Positions 1 to 8,632 are shown, counted from the first letter of the stretch. The stretch: DNA of 64,000 nucleotides from Achromobacter pestifer (GCF_902859625.1 NZ_CADIJX010000018.1:1-64000); one strand, 5' to 3'. Numbers and translations are program-made. Notes: generated from the sequence alone by a model not told the origin.

Positions 1-3
1 AAG

Positions 4-33
4 ACTATAGCACGATTTTTGCGGATTGTGCAA
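4..33 (-). promoter_or_regulatory. Sigma-70 promoter pointing left (second copy)
   Basis: Minus-strand -35-like TTGCAC (33-28), an 18-bp spacer and -10 TATAGT (9-4), with the same GTGCTATAGTC block as the copy at 200-210. The pair reads off the left end of the window. Confidence 0.4.
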
Positions 34-200
34 CTGGCTTTTGCCTGATTTGCTGCAATCCTTGCAATAACCGCTTGGCGTTCATTCCTGAACCCTTTGC
101 GGCAGACTGGCTGGGTTGCCCCGGGGTTACCCCCTGCCTAGCCTGTTGTGCTTGCTTGGCTTCGCGGCTCAAAAAACTGCTTGAACTGCGAAGGAGCGAG

Positions 201-228
201 ACTATAGCACAAGTTTTCGGCTTGTCAT
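201..228 (-). promoter_or_regulatory. Sigma-70 promoter pointing left (upstream copy of a tandem pair)
   Basis: Read on the minus strand there is a -35-like ATGACA (228-223), a 16-bp spacer and a -10 TATAGT (206-201), preceded by GTGC as in an extended -10. The sequence around the -10 (GTGCTATAGTC) recurs exactly about 200 bp downstream. It fires toward the left edge. Which gene it serves is outside the window; a stable-RNA operon is a guess. Confidence 0.4.
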
Positions 229-286
229 CTTGAGGTAGCAAAACGATCTGTTATTTCGCCGGACACGGATCGCAGGCGGTGTCTGC

Positions 287-415
287 CTCTATATATAGAG
301 AGGGATCAGAGTGACATCCGCCTCCAGAGTGACATCCGCCTCTATAGAGTGGCCCCTCTATATAGAGCACGCCCCCTCTATATATAGAGAGCACGCCCCT
401 TCTACCTATAGAGCG
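287..415. repeat. Array of AT-rich palindromes with an 18-bp tandem repeat
   Basis: Perfect palindromes of the CTCTATATATAGAG type occur at 287-300 and 376-389, with shorter versions at 340-349 (CTCTATAGAG) and 356-367 (CTCTATATAGAG), and a decayed copy near 402-412. Between the first two lies a perfect 18-bp tandem duplication (307-324 and 325-342). No gene is visible in 242-506; the array sits downstream of the minus-strand gene that ends at 507. Such arrays can be protein-binding sites or mobile mini-repeats; the sequence alone does not decide. Confidence 0.75.
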
Positions 416-443
416 CGCCCTTCTACCGACTCGCCAAAGGCAA

Positions 444-476
444 GGCGCCGGCCTTCTTGCGGGAAGAGCCGGCGCC
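444..476 (-). terminator. Hairpin downstream of the DUF1127-like gene
   Basis: A perfect 9-bp stem (GGCGCCGGC at 444-452 pairing with GCCGGCGCC at 468-476) with a 15-nt loop lies 30 bp past the stop of the minus-strand gene. There is no clear U-tract, so this is a probable rather than certain terminator. Confidence 0.45.
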
Positions 477-506
477 GTAGAGGAATCCCCACACAACTGG
501 GCGAGC

Positions 507-830
507 TTACCAGCGCATGTAGTCCGTGTGCTTCAAACGGGCCAAGTCGCGTTCGCGGGTCGTTTCATTGACGAGCCAATTGGGCGCCCCCACGTCTTGC
601 AGGATGTGGGGGTCCATATCGGCCGCCAAGTTACGCAGCCGGGAATCAGCCCGCCGCTTGCGATAGGCCGCCCAAAGCCGGGCAAACCAATTGCCTGTCG
701 ATGGCGCCTCATCTTGCGTGGCTTCCATTTGCGTGCCACCCATGGAAGCGGGCTGCGGAGACGCCGCAGGGACGGACTGCCTGGGAGTTCCAAACGGGGC
801 AGAGGGCGAGGCACAAGCGTGAACAGACAT
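507..830 (-). CDS. Small DUF1127-like (YjiS-type) protein, 107 aa
   Basis: The C-terminal half has the arginine-rich helix and following hydrophobic helix typical of DUF1127/YjiS proteins (WFARLWAAYRKRR near residue 48, then LRNLAADMDPHILQDVG). The N-terminal half is low-complexity Ala/Pro/Ser. The start at 830 is chosen because AGGAG lies seven bases before that ATG; a longer upstream frame has no ribosome binding site. The protein is probably cytoplasmic and has no known reaction; family members in alphaproteobacteria act in RNA binding and phosphate or stress responses. It is divergent from the LysR gene at 955, with a palindrome between them, so control by that regulator is likely. The family call is moderate because the match is partial. 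Confidence 0.7.
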   Translation of the reverse strand: MSVHACASPSAPFGTPRQSVPAASPQPASMGGTQMEATQDEAPSTGNWFARLWAAYRKRRADSRLRNLAADMDPHILQDVGAPNWLVNETTRERDLARLKHTDYMRW

Positions 831-908
831 GATGGGCTCCTGGGTTTCGACCTTTTGGTAAGCGTAGTCGCCCAAACTCCGCCTGAAAATCGAATTGTTT
901 TCCCTGTA

Positions 909-929
909 TTGGTCAGTTAACCTAACCAA
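909..929. promoter_or_regulatory. Imperfect 21-bp palindrome, probable LysR operator
   Basis: TTGGT at 909-913 and ACCAA at 925-929 flank AGTTAACCT, giving a near-perfect 21-bp dyad containing the T-N11-A pattern bound by LysR proteins. It lies between two divergent genes, 26 bp before the LysR start, fitting autoregulation plus control of the DUF1127-like gene. Confidence 0.5.
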
Positions 930-954
930 ATATTGTCTTTACCCCAATTTCGCC

Positions 955-1905
955 ATGCGTTTACCGTTGAACACCCTGCCCGCCTTCCGCGCCGTGGCCG
1001 AATTGCAGAACCTGCGCGCGGCGGCCGAGCGCCTGCATCTGACGCACAGCGCGGTCAGCCAACAGATCAAAGGGCTGGAAGAGCAGCTGGGGTTTCCATT
1101 GTTTGAGCGCAGTGGACGCGGGATCGTCCTGAACAGCGCGGGCGCCGCGCTGCTATGCAGTGTGCAAAGCGCGCTCTCGCTGCTGGATGAAGGGGTGATG
1201 GCCGCTGCGGCGACCGCGACCGGCAGCGAGCAGCGCCTGCGCGTATCGGTGCTGCCGTCTTTTGCGCAACGGTGGCTGCTGCCCCGCATGGCTCGGTGGC
1301 GAGTGTTGAATCCCGGATTGTCCCTGGAGATCGAAACCTCTCAGCAGGTGGTCGATCTTGTACGCGACGGGTTTCATGCGGCGTTGCGATTTGGCCGCGG
1401 CCCTTGGGCCGGCGTGGAATCCGAACCGCTATTCGATATGCCGCTGCCCTTGATCGCGCTGGCCTCGCCAGAGACGGCAGCCAAGCTGGAAGACAACTCC
1501 CCCGAAACGTTGGCACGCCAGCCGTTGCTGGGCGAACGCGAAATGTGGCAGCACTGGTTCAATGCTGCTGGCTTGCGCACGCCCGTCACACCAGTGGCGA
1601 CGTTCAACGACGCGGGCATGATGTTGCAAGCCGCCGAGCAAGGGTTGGGCATTACGCTGGGCCGCGAGTTGTTGGCTGCGGACGCCATCTGCGCAGGGCG
1701 GCTTGTGCGGATATCGCCCATGAGCGTGCATTATGAACAGGCGCAGACCTACCATCTGGTCTATCCGCCGAGCTTGCGGGAATGGGCGCCGCTGGTGGCG
1801 CTGAAGCAATGGCTGCATGACGAATTGGAGCGGTCACGCTGCGCCCTGGTCACCACGCAGCCCGAGTCCGACCCGCCCCCCCGGCCCGAAGAAAAAAAAG
1901 GGTAA
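955..1905 (+). CDS. LysR-family regulator, GcvA-like, 316 aa
   Basis: The winged-helix DNA-binding domain covers about residues 5-65, with a classical LysR helix-turn-helix (AAAERLHLTHSAVSQQIKGLE). The effector-binding domain follows from about 90 to 295. The start at 955 gives the standard N-terminus for the family (RLPLNTLPAFRAV), as in GcvA/AmpR-type regulators; upstream in-frame codons would add an atypical tail. The Shine-Dalgarno signal is weak. It is divergent from the DUF1127-like gene and followed by a hairpin. The C-terminal tail (about 20 residues, Pro/Lys-rich) is extra. The effector is unknown. Confidence 0.85.
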   Translation: MRLPLNTLPAFRAVAELQNLRAAAERLHLTHSAVSQQIKGLEEQLGFPLFERSGRGIVLNSAGAALLCSVQSALSLLDEGVMAAAATATGSEQRLRVSVLPSFAQRWLLPRMARWRVLNPGLSLEIETSQQVVDLVRDGFHAALRFGRGPWAGVESEPLFDMPLPLIALASPETAAKLEDNSPETLARQPLLGEREMWQHWFNAAGLRTPVTPVATFNDAGMMLQAAEQGLGITLGRELLAADAICAGRLVRISPMSVHYEQAQTYHLVYPPSLREWAPLVALKQWLHDELERSRCALVTTQPESDPPPRPEEKKG

Positions 1906-1927
1906 AGCAGCTTTCGCTCCTTTACCC
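1892..1927 (-). terminator. Rho-independent terminator of the CoA-transferase gene
   Basis: On the minus strand an 8-bp stem (GGGTAAAG / CTTTACCC, 1927-1900) is followed by a run of eight T (1899-1892). It overlaps the 3' end of the LysR gene and should end minus-strand transcription from the gene stopping at 2034. Confidence 0.75.
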
Positions 1928-2033
1928 CTACCCAAAACACGGCGTCCGGCGGGAGCGTTCCCGCTAACCAGGATTCGCTTCGCTCGAATGGACTGGCGGA
2001 CGCCGCGACGGCGGCAGTCGATATCGCGGTCGA

Positions 2034-3551
2034 TCAGGCCCGCTTGAGCGCGACAGGCTCAGCCGGCCGCATCGAATCCGTTTCATTGAAGCGCTGATGC
2101 CAGGCAAATGCCTCCTCCAGAAGATGAGGCGTTTGCCCGCCACGCTGGCAGGCGCGATCAAAGTAGTCCTGCAAGGCATCGCGGTACGACGGGTGCACGC
2201 AATGCTGGATGATGGCGCGTGCGCGTTCGCGCGGCGCCAGGCCGCGCAAGTCCGCCAGGCCGCACTCGGTGACCAGCACATCGACATCGTGCTCGGTGTG
2301 ATCCACATGGGACACCATCGGGACCACGCTGGAGATATCGCCGTTCTTGGCCATCGATTTCGACACGAAGATCGCCAGATGTGCATTGCGCGCGAAATCG
2401 CCCGAACCGCCAATGCCGTTCATCATGTGCGTGCCCCCCACATGCGTGGAGTTCACGTTTCCGTAGATATCGAACTCCAGCGCCGTGTTGATTCCGATGA
2501 TGCCCAGACGGCGGACGATCTCGGGCGCGTTGCTGATTTCCTGTGGGCGCAGCACGATGCGTTCACGGTAGTGCTCGATATTGGCCAGGATCTTGTCGTA
2601 CACGGGCTTGGACACCGTAATCGACGAGGCCGACGCAAACGCGAGTTTGCCCTGATCCAGCAGTTCGATGGCGCTGTCTTGCAGGACTTCCGAGTACATC
2701 GTCAGATTGTCGAAGTCTGAGGATTCAAAACCATGCAGCACCGCGTTGGCGATGGTGCCGATGCCGGCTTGTAGCGGTAGCAAAGCGTTGGTCAGCCGGC
2801 CGGCGTCGACTTCGCCGCGCAAGAATGTATTGATATGGCGGGCGATGGCATTGGTGTCGTCATCGGGCGGCAAGGCGTTGGACGGGCTGTCGGGCTCATG
2901 CGTGATGACGATGGCGGCGATCTTGTCGGGGTCCACTTCAATGAAGGGTTGGCCGATGCGTTGATCCACCGAAACCAAGCCGATCGGCTGACGCGCGGGG
3001 CGGTCGGCGGGCACGTAGATGTCATGCAGGCCTTCAATGGCGGCGGGCACGCCCATATTCAATTCAATGATGATCTTGTCGGCCTGCTGCGCGAACGATG
3101 CCGAATTTCCTACCGACATCGTTGGCACGATGGCGCCGGATTCCGTGATGGCGGCGGCTTCGATGATGGCAACGTTGATCGGCCCGATATGACCGGCGCG
3201 CAGTTGCTCCACGGTTTCGGACAGGTGCTGATCGATGAAGGCGATTTCGCCTTGATTGATCTTTCGGCGCAACGTCGTGTCAACCTGGAATGGCATGCGG
3301 CGAGCCAGCGCGTTCGCCTGGGCCAGCATCTTGTCGGTGTCATGTCCCAGCGAGGCGCCGGTGATCAGCGTGATGGACAGGGGTTCGCGTTCAGCTCGGC
3401 TGGCCAGCGCCGCGGGCACGGATTTACAGTCCCCGGCACGGGTGAAGCCGCTCATGCCGACGGTCATGCCGTCCTGAATCAGCAGCGCCGCCTGATCGGC
3501 GGAAGTGATCTTGGCGCGCAACCCAGGGTGGCGAATACGATCGAGATGCAT
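2034..3551 (-). CDS. Acetyl-CoA hydrolase / succinyl-CoA:acetate CoA-transferase family, 505 aa
   Basis: The length and motifs fit the Ach1/Cat1/AarC family of class I CoA-transferases, which move CoA between short acyl-CoAs and acetate or succinate through a glutamyl-CoA intermediate. The likely catalytic glutamate is E288 in MYSEVLQDS, after GIGTIANAVLHG at 263-274, the region that corresponds to the AarC active site. The start at 3551 is taken because GGAG lies nine bases upstream; an in-frame ATG eight codons earlier lacks a site. The enzyme is cytoplasmic. It is divergent from the LysR gene at 3799, which is its probable regulator, and ends at a good terminator. Whether it acts as hydrolase or transferase cannot be read from the sequence. 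Confidence 0.9.
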   Translation of the reverse strand: MHLDRIRHPGLRAKITSADQAALLIQDGMTVGMSGFTRAGDCKSVPAALASRAEREPLSITLITGASLGHDTDKMLAQANALARRMPFQVDTTLRRKINQGEIAFIDQHLSETVEQLRAGHIGPINVAIIEAAAITESGAIVPTMSVGNSASFAQQADKIIIELNMGVPAAIEGLHDIYVPADRPARQPIGLVSVDQRIGQPFIEVDPDKIAAIVITHEPDSPSNALPPDDDTNAIARHINTFLRGEVDAGRLTNALLPLQAGIGTIANAVLHGFESSDFDNLTMYSEVLQDSAIELLDQGKLAFASASSITVSKPVYDKILANIEHYRERIVLRPQEISNAPEIVRRLGIIGINTALEFDIYGNVNSTHVGGTHMMNGIGGSGDFARNAHLAIFVSKSMAKNGDISSVVPMVSHVDHTEHDVDVLVTECGLADLRGLAPRERARAIIQHCVHPSYRDALQDYFDRACQRGGQTPHLLEEAFAWHQRFNETDSMRPAEPVALKRA

Positions 3552-3798
3552 GGTGTCTCCAAATTTAAAAGCCAACGGCTCGCGGCCGGGCGCGGCGATC
3601 TCGCCGTTCCTCGCCCGGGCGCCGTCTGTTGCGGCGTTTCCCGATAGCCCGGTGCTGGCACAGCCCTGCCCCGGGACGAATTTTCCGCAGTATAGGAACG
3701 CCCGCCGAAATCTCGTAATGACTTAAAATCATTCAAATCAGTCGTTTTTTTCATTATTTGAAGCTTTTGCGCGCAATGCGCACAGGGAGTCCCAAGCC

Positions 3799-4725
3799 AT
3801 GGACGTGCGCGCGTTGCGATATTTCGTGGAGACGGTCAGGCACGCCAGCTTCACGCAGGCGGCCAAGGCGCTGTTCGTCACGCAATCGACCGTCAGCAAG
3901 ATGATTCGCCAACTGGAGGAAGAAGCCGGCACGCCGCTCTTGATCCGTGACGGCCACACGGCACGGCCAACCGATACCGGACGGGTCATGTACCAGCGCG
4001 GCGTGCAAGTGCTGGAGACGATGCGGCAACTGTCGGAAGAACTGCGCCAGACCGCCGACCTGGACCGAGGCGCGCTGGAAGTTGGCATTCCCCCGATGAT
4101 CAACCTGCTGTTCACCCCGGTGGTGAAGCGCTTCCGCGAGCTGCATCCCGGTATCCATCTGACGTTGCGCGAGGGCACGGGCCAAGCCGTCGAAGGCCTG
4201 GTCGCCAGTGGTGAACTGGAGATAGGCGCCACGATTCTGCCGATCGCGCCCGACGGAGGACTTGCCGCCCAGCCTTTTGGCAGCTATCCGATCTGGGTGA
4301 TCGGCCCGCCCGACGCGCCCTGGGCTGGCAAGACATCGCTGCCCTTGAATGCCCTGCGCGACGCGCGGCTGCTGATCCCCACGGACGATTTCGCCATCAC
4401 CCGCCGCCTGCGCCAAGCCTTTGCCGATGCCGGCATTCAGCCCAGCATCGCGGCCCAAAGCGCGCATTGGGACTTTCTGGTGGCGATGGCGTCGGCCGGG
4501 CTGGGGGTAGCGCTGCTGCCAGAGCCGCTGATGCAGCGCATGAAGACACGGGGCTTGAGCACGGCGAAACTGGCCAAGTCGGGCATGCAATGGGAAGTCG
4601 GCCACATCTGGCTGGAATCCGGCTACCTATCGTTTGCTGCCCGTGCCTGGCTGGATGTGTGCGATGCCGTCCTGGGCAAGCCCAAAAAACCCGCTTCCCG
4701 GCGCATCCCACCCCGGTCGAGTTGA
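3799..4725 (+). CDS. LysR-family regulator, 308 aa
   Basis: It begins with a typical LysR N-terminus (MDVRALRYFVETVRHASFTQ) and a helix-turn-helix at about residues 18-37 (AAKALFVTQSTVSKMIRQLE). The substrate-binding domain spans about 90-290 and resembles CynR/CidR-type regulators. GGGAG precedes the ATG by nine bases. It is divergent from the CoA-transferase gene with a 247-bp AT-richer intergenic region, the arrangement expected if it controls that gene. The ligand is unknown; acetate or another short acid is an inference from the neighbour. Confidence 0.88.
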   Translation: MDVRALRYFVETVRHASFTQAAKALFVTQSTVSKMIRQLEEEAGTPLLIRDGHTARPTDTGRVMYQRGVQVLETMRQLSEELRQTADLDRGALEVGIPPMINLLFTPVVKRFRELHPGIHLTLREGTGQAVEGLVASGELEIGATILPIAPDGGLAAQPFGSYPIWVIGPPDAPWAGKTSLPLNALRDARLLIPTDDFAITRRLRQAFADAGIQPSIAAQSAHWDFLVAMASAGLGVALLPEPLMQRMKTRGLSTAKLAKSGMQWEVGHIWLESGYLSFAARAWLDVCDAVLGKPKKPASRRIPPRSS

Positions 4726-4951
4726 TTCCAAACGTTGGCCTCGTAAACTTGGATTGCGGGCGGCGGCACCTTCTGGCTCGCTTGCGCAGGCCACGTTCGA
4801 CCTGACCCTGTTTCCGTTCCCCGGCATACCCGGAATGCCTCCCGGAAATGCGGGCGAATAAACCGGGGACGTAGCACTAGTTTTTGTTGCAACGGACAGG
4901 TCCGCGGCTTGTTATGCTCCCGCCTCGACGCGAGTGACTCGCCCCAAGAAT

Positions 4952-7360
4952 ATGACCTTGATCCGCACCCTCTTTTTCTTACGCGCCTACCGCTTCCACG
5001 CGCCCCAGATCGCCGCGCTTGTCGCGGCGTTGTTGTTGGCGCTCTGCCTGACGCCTGCCTCCGCAGCACCCCCACCCACCCCGTCAGAGACAGAAACAGT
5101 GCTGGCGGCGGCCCGCAAGCAGATCGACGACATCCGCAAGCGCATCGCGGACGAGACCGATGACGCCACGCTCGTCAAACAACGCGGCGACGCGCTCGAC
5201 ATTCAATCCAAGGCCGACGCGGCCAGCGAAGCGCTGGCCCCCCAGTTGACCAGCCTGACCGCCAGACTGAGCGAATTGGGCACGCCCCCAGAAGGGGCCA
5301 AGGAAGCGCCTGATGTGGCGGCCCAGCGCATGCAGCTGGAAAAAAGCAGCCGCGCGCTGGATGCGCAGATCAAGCTGGCCCGGCTGCTGTCCGTGGACGC
5401 GGGCCAAACGGCAGAACAGATCTCGGCGCAACGCCGCACGCAATTCCAGGCGCGCATGGGCGAGCGGCGTGATTCTTTCCTGTCCAAACAGTTCTGGGGA
5501 GAGTTTCAGCAGGAATTCCCGCGCGACCTGGATCGTCTGGAAGGCTTGCGCGACGACCTGTCGACCGCCATTGGGCAGACGCCGAAATGGGGATGGTTGC
5601 TGCTGACCGCCGCCGCCGCGTTGACGATTGCGCTGCGCGTCTGGATTGGCCGGCTGTTCTTGCGATTGACGGCCACCCGGGTACCGCCCGGCCGCTTGCG
5701 GCGCTCGTTCCTGGCCGTGGCGCAACTGACGCTGTCTGTCGCAACACCCGGCGTCGTCGCGCTGCTGATCCATGCGGGCCTGGACTGGAATTCGCAGCTG
5801 TCCGACAACACGGGGGCCTTGCTGGCAACCCTGGTGGCCACCGTCTGTTTCGGGGGCTACGTGTCAGGCTTGGGCAATGCCCTGCTGTCGACGCATCGCC
5901 CGTCTTGGCGCCTGCCGCCCATCGGTGATGCCGTGGCGACGCGACTGCGTTGGCTGCCCAATCTGCTGGGCACGCTGGTCGTGATGATCTGGCTGGCCGA
6001 ACGCTTGCCAGTCTTGCTGAACGCCAGCCTGACAACCACGATCACGCTGACCGGCATCGTCGCGACGATCATCATGATCACGATGGCCATCGTGCTGGGC
6101 ATCGGCCGCAGGCTGCGGCGCCAGAGCATCCAGGAAAACGACGCGCCTGCGCCCTTCTGGATTTCGCTTCTGCTGGGCACCGTGTGGGTGGTGCTGATCC
6201 TGGGCATGGCCAGCCTGCTGGCGGGCTATGTGGCGTTTGGCGCATTCCTGACCAAGCAAGTGCTGTGGACGCTGATTGTCCTGGCGTCCGCATACCTGGT
6301 TTCCACGTTGATCGAGGACGGCTTCAGCACGTTGCTGGGCACCTCGCATCGTGAAGGCGAGAACGATGGCCCCAGCCTGCGCGACCAGGCGGCGGTATTG
6401 CTGTCCGGCGTCGGTCGCGTGGCCGTGGGCGTGCTGGCGATCATCCTGCTGTTGGCGCCCTTTGGCGAAGGGCCTGCTGACCTGTTGCAGCGCTTCGACC
6501 AATTGCGCAAGGGCTTGGCGATTGGCGAAGCGCAGATCCGTCCGGGCGCGGTGCTGCAAGCGCTGCTGGTACTGGGCTTGTCGCTGCTGAGTGTGAAGAT
6601 ACTCAAGCGCTGGTTGTCGAACCGTTACCTGCCCACCACCGAGCTGGACCCGGGCATGCAGTTGTCGGCGGCTACCTTGTTCGGCTACGCCGGGGTGGTT
6701 TTGGCCGTGGCGCTGTCGCTGTCTGCCGCCGGCATCGGCCTGGAGCGTGTGGCGTGGATCGCCAGCGCGCTGTCCGTGGGTATCGGTTTCGGCCTGCAAG
6801 CGGTGGTGCAGAACTTCGTGTCAGGCTTGATCCTGCTGGCCGAACGCCCCGTCAAAGTCGGCGACTGGGTATCCCTGGGCGGCGTCGAAGGCGACATTCT
6901 GCGCATCAATGTGCGCGCCACCGAAATCCAGATGGGCGACCGTTCCACAGTGATCGTGCCGAATTCGGAATTCGTGACGAAGACGGTGCGCAACGTGACC
7001 CGCTCCAACCCCTTGGGGCTGGTGCAGATCAAACTGCCTTTACCGTTGTCGACGGACGCGGAACAGGTCCGTGAATTGATCTTGCAGGCGTTTGCCGACC
7101 ACGAAGACGTGCTGGACACGCCCGCGCCCAACGTGTTCCTGGATGGCATCGAAGGCGGTAATCTGATCTTCAACGCCAAGGGCTACGTATCGTCGCCGCG
7201 CGCCGCCTATGGCGTTCGCAGCGCCATGCTGTTCACGGTGCTCAAGCGCCTGAATGACGCGGGCCTGGAAGTGTCTTCACCCCCCACCATGCTGCTGGCG
7301 TCGGCGCCGCAACCGGTGGCGGTGGCGCCCGGCGCCGTCGCGCCGCCCGCCTCCACCTGA
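4952..7360 (+). CDS. Mechanosensitive channel, MscS family with DUF3772 N-terminal region, 802 aa
   Basis: A signal peptide (about residues 1-40, ending near TPASA|APP) is followed by a soluble, partly coiled-coil periplasmic region to about 200 of DUF3772 type, then roughly ten membrane segments. The MscS pore helix and beta domain lie at about 590-690 (GIGFGLQAVVQNFVSGL, then ERPVKVGDWV and VIVPNSEFVTKTVRN), and a cytoplasmic alpha/beta part completes the protein. It should act as an inner-membrane osmotic release valve of the MscK/YbiO large class. The start is uncertain: ATG at 4952 is used, and GTG at 4934 is an in-frame alternative; neither has a strong ribosome binding site. It appears to be monocistronic. 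Confidence 0.88.
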   Translation: MTLIRTLFFLRAYRFHAPQIAALVAALLLALCLTPASAAPPPTPSETETVLAAARKQIDDIRKRIADETDDATLVKQRGDALDIQSKADAASEALAPQLTSLTARLSELGTPPEGAKEAPDVAAQRMQLEKSSRALDAQIKLARLLSVDAGQTAEQISAQRRTQFQARMGERRDSFLSKQFWGEFQQEFPRDLDRLEGLRDDLSTAIGQTPKWGWLLLTAAAALTIALRVWIGRLFLRLTATRVPPGRLRRSFLAVAQLTLSVATPGVVALLIHAGLDWNSQLSDNTGALLATLVATVCFGGYVSGLGNALLSTHRPSWRLPPIGDAVATRLRWLPNLLGTLVVMIWLAERLPVLLNASLTTTITLTGIVATIIMITMAIVLGIGRRLRRQSIQENDAPAPFWISLLLGTVWVVLILGMASLLAGYVAFGAFLTKQVLWTLIVLASAYLVSTLIEDGFSTLLGTSHREGENDGPSLRDQAAVLLSGVGRVAVGVLAIILLLAPFGEGPADLLQRFDQLRKGLAIGEAQIRPGAVLQALLVLGLSLLSVKILKRWLSNRYLPTTELDPGMQLSAATLFGYAGVVLAVALSLSAAGIGLERVAWIASALSVGIGFGLQAVVQNFVSGLILLAERPVKVGDWVSLGGVEGDILRINVRATEIQMGDRSTVIVPNSEFVTKTVRNVTRSNPLGLVQIKLPLPLSTDAEQVRELILQAFADHEDVLDTPAPNVFLDGIEGGNLIFNAKGYVSSPRAAYGVRSAMLFTVLKRLNDAGLEVSSPPTMLLASAPQPVAVAPGAVAPPAST

Positions 7361-7403
7361 TCCAGGATCCGCCCGCACGGCCCCACGGCTTGGCGCCAAG
7401 ACA

Positions 7404-8111
7404 TCAGCCGGGCGAATACAGGTCGGCGAACTGTTGCCGATCAAGCCGTGGGTTGCGCAGAGGCGGCGACGCCAACGCGGTCGCCTGAGCCGACTGCACC
7501 GGATATGCCCGCGCCAACGGCACGGGCGCCGGAGCGGGGGCTTGGGCCTGGCTTTGCACCGGCGCGACGGGTACGCCAGCTGCCGTGCTGGTCGGTGCGG
7601 ATTGCGCGACCGCCGTGGTGTCAAAGCGATGATCGGCCGTCGTCAGGGCGGGATTGGTGCACAGCCCTTGCGCCACCAGTGCGGCCTTGGTGCGGTCATC
7701 GGTTTGGCACAGGATGTCGATGGCTGCGGTCTCCAACCGGCGCGAACGATCCGCGTCCTTGGTGGAGGCGGCCGCCTGCATCGTGCGCTCGAAGTTACGA
7801 CGCAAGCTGCATTTCTGGTCTTCGATCGGAATGGCGACGTTCATGCCGAAGCCCACCACCGAGCCGCCACCGCCTGCGGAAACCATGCAGCTGTCCGAAG
7901 AGAACGAACCATAGAAGCTCTGCCCCCCCACCGGTGGAACCGTCTTCACGGTGCTGGAACCGCTGTTGTTGGAATTTAGCGTAATGCCCTGATTGTTGCC
8001 GGCATTGGTGGACCCCGACGAAGCGGATGTCGTGGAACTGGAGTTGCTGGTCTGCGCCGCGGCCGTGCACGCCACCAGCGACAGGGAAATTGCAAGCACT
8101 ATGGTTTTCAT
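7404..8111 (-). CDS. Secreted protein of unknown function, second gene of a pair, 235 aa
   Basis: A signal peptide (MKTIVLAISLSLVACTAAAQ) is followed by a Ser/Thr/Asn/Gly-rich stretch to about residue 60, a middle segment with paired cysteines (SSDSCMVSAGGGG, EDQKCSLRR), a charged helical part with two more cysteines (ILCQ, GLC), and an Ala/Pro/Gln-rich tail. The VACT sequence resembles a lipobox only weakly. GAGGGGACATC gives a good ribosome binding site. It lies 44 bp downstream of another exported Gly/Ser-rich protein, with a stable hairpin between them, so the two are very likely one operon. I do not recognise a family with known function; an envelope or extracellular structural role is inference. 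Confidence 0.75.
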   Translation of the reverse strand: MKTIVLAISLSLVACTAAAQTSNSSSTTSASSGSTNAGNNQGITLNSNNSGSSTVKTVPPVGGQSFYGSFSSDSCMVSAGGGGSVVGFGMNVAIPIEDQKCSLRRNFERTMQAAASTKDADRSRRLETAAIDILCQTDDRTKAALVAQGLCTNPALTTADHRFDTTAVAQSAPTSTAAGVPVAPVQSQAQAPAPAPVPLARAYPVQSAQATALASPPLRNPRLDRQQFADLYSPG

Positions 8112-8124
8112 GATGTCCCCTCGA

Positions 8125-8146
8125 CCGGACGGCCGAAGCCGTCCGG
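8125..8146 (-). other. Intercistronic hairpin with a UUCG loop
   Basis: A perfect 9-bp stem (CCGGACGGC / GCCGTCCGG) closes a tetraloop that reads TTCG on the minus strand, one of the most stable RNA loops. It lies between the two secreted-protein genes and is not followed by a T-run, so it more likely stabilises or attenuates the upstream message than ends it. Confidence 0.6.
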
Positions 8147-8155
8147 ATAATTGGG

Positions 8156-8632
8156 TCAGTGATTGAAGCCGGAGATGTGACCCACCCCGCCCACCCCGCC
8201 GATCGACCCAAACGCGCCGATGTTGCCAGCAACGAAGGTCCCCGTCGCCGACGCGGCGGTATCGGTTTTGCCGAACGACGCGCCACCGTTGGCGATGCTG
8301 TCGCCCACCATGATGGGCGCGTTGCCCGTGACGTTGCCATACGATTCGCTGGTGGCATATTGGCGCGTGCTGGTGACCACTTGCGTGCCGTCACGGTTGA
8401 ACGTGCCGCCAACCTGCGCGACGCCCCCCGTCTCGCCAAACGATGTCTGGCTGGAAGACCCGTAGCCGTTGACCTGGGTAGCCACCACCGAACTGCCGGT
8501 GGAGACGGACGACGCCGTGCCATTGATCGTGCCGGCGTGGCCGGTGATCGACACGGAAGGCATGCTTGGCCCGCCGGCGTAGGCCGACGCGGCGAACAAG
8601 GTCATGGCTGCGACTGCTGCGAGCTTTTTCAT
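8156..8632 (-). CDS. Secreted Gly/Ser/Thr-rich protein of unknown function, 158 aa
   Basis: A clean signal peptide (MKKLAAVAAMTLFAASAYA) precedes a mature part of about 139 residues made almost entirely of Gly, Ser, Thr, Val, Ala and Asn, with no cysteine. The alternating pattern (TSSVSTGSSVVATQVNGYG, then GGTFNRDGTQVV, then GGASFGKTDTAASATG) suggests a beta-rich, possibly self-associating surface or matrix protein. AGGAGGAG precedes the start. It is the first gene of a two-gene operon with 7404-8111. Curlin-like or adhesin-like behaviour is possible, but I see no true curlin repeat, so the function is left open. Confidence 0.75.
   Translation of the reverse strand: MKKLAAVAAMTLFAASAYAGGPSMPSVSITGHAGTINGTASSVSTGSSVVATQVNGYGSSSQTSFGETGGVAQVGGTFNRDGTQVVTSTRQYATSESYGNVTGNAPIMVGDSIANGGASFGKTDTAASATGTFVAGNIGAFGSIGGVGGVGHISGFNH

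Noticed and set aside
5..241. Possible 78-aa minus-strand reading frame at the left edge
   Set aside because: It overlaps two promoter-like sequences, has no ribosome binding site and no recognisable domain.
287..415. CRISPR-like array
   Set aside because: The repeats are short palindromes with irregular spacing and no uniform spacers; there are no cas genes.
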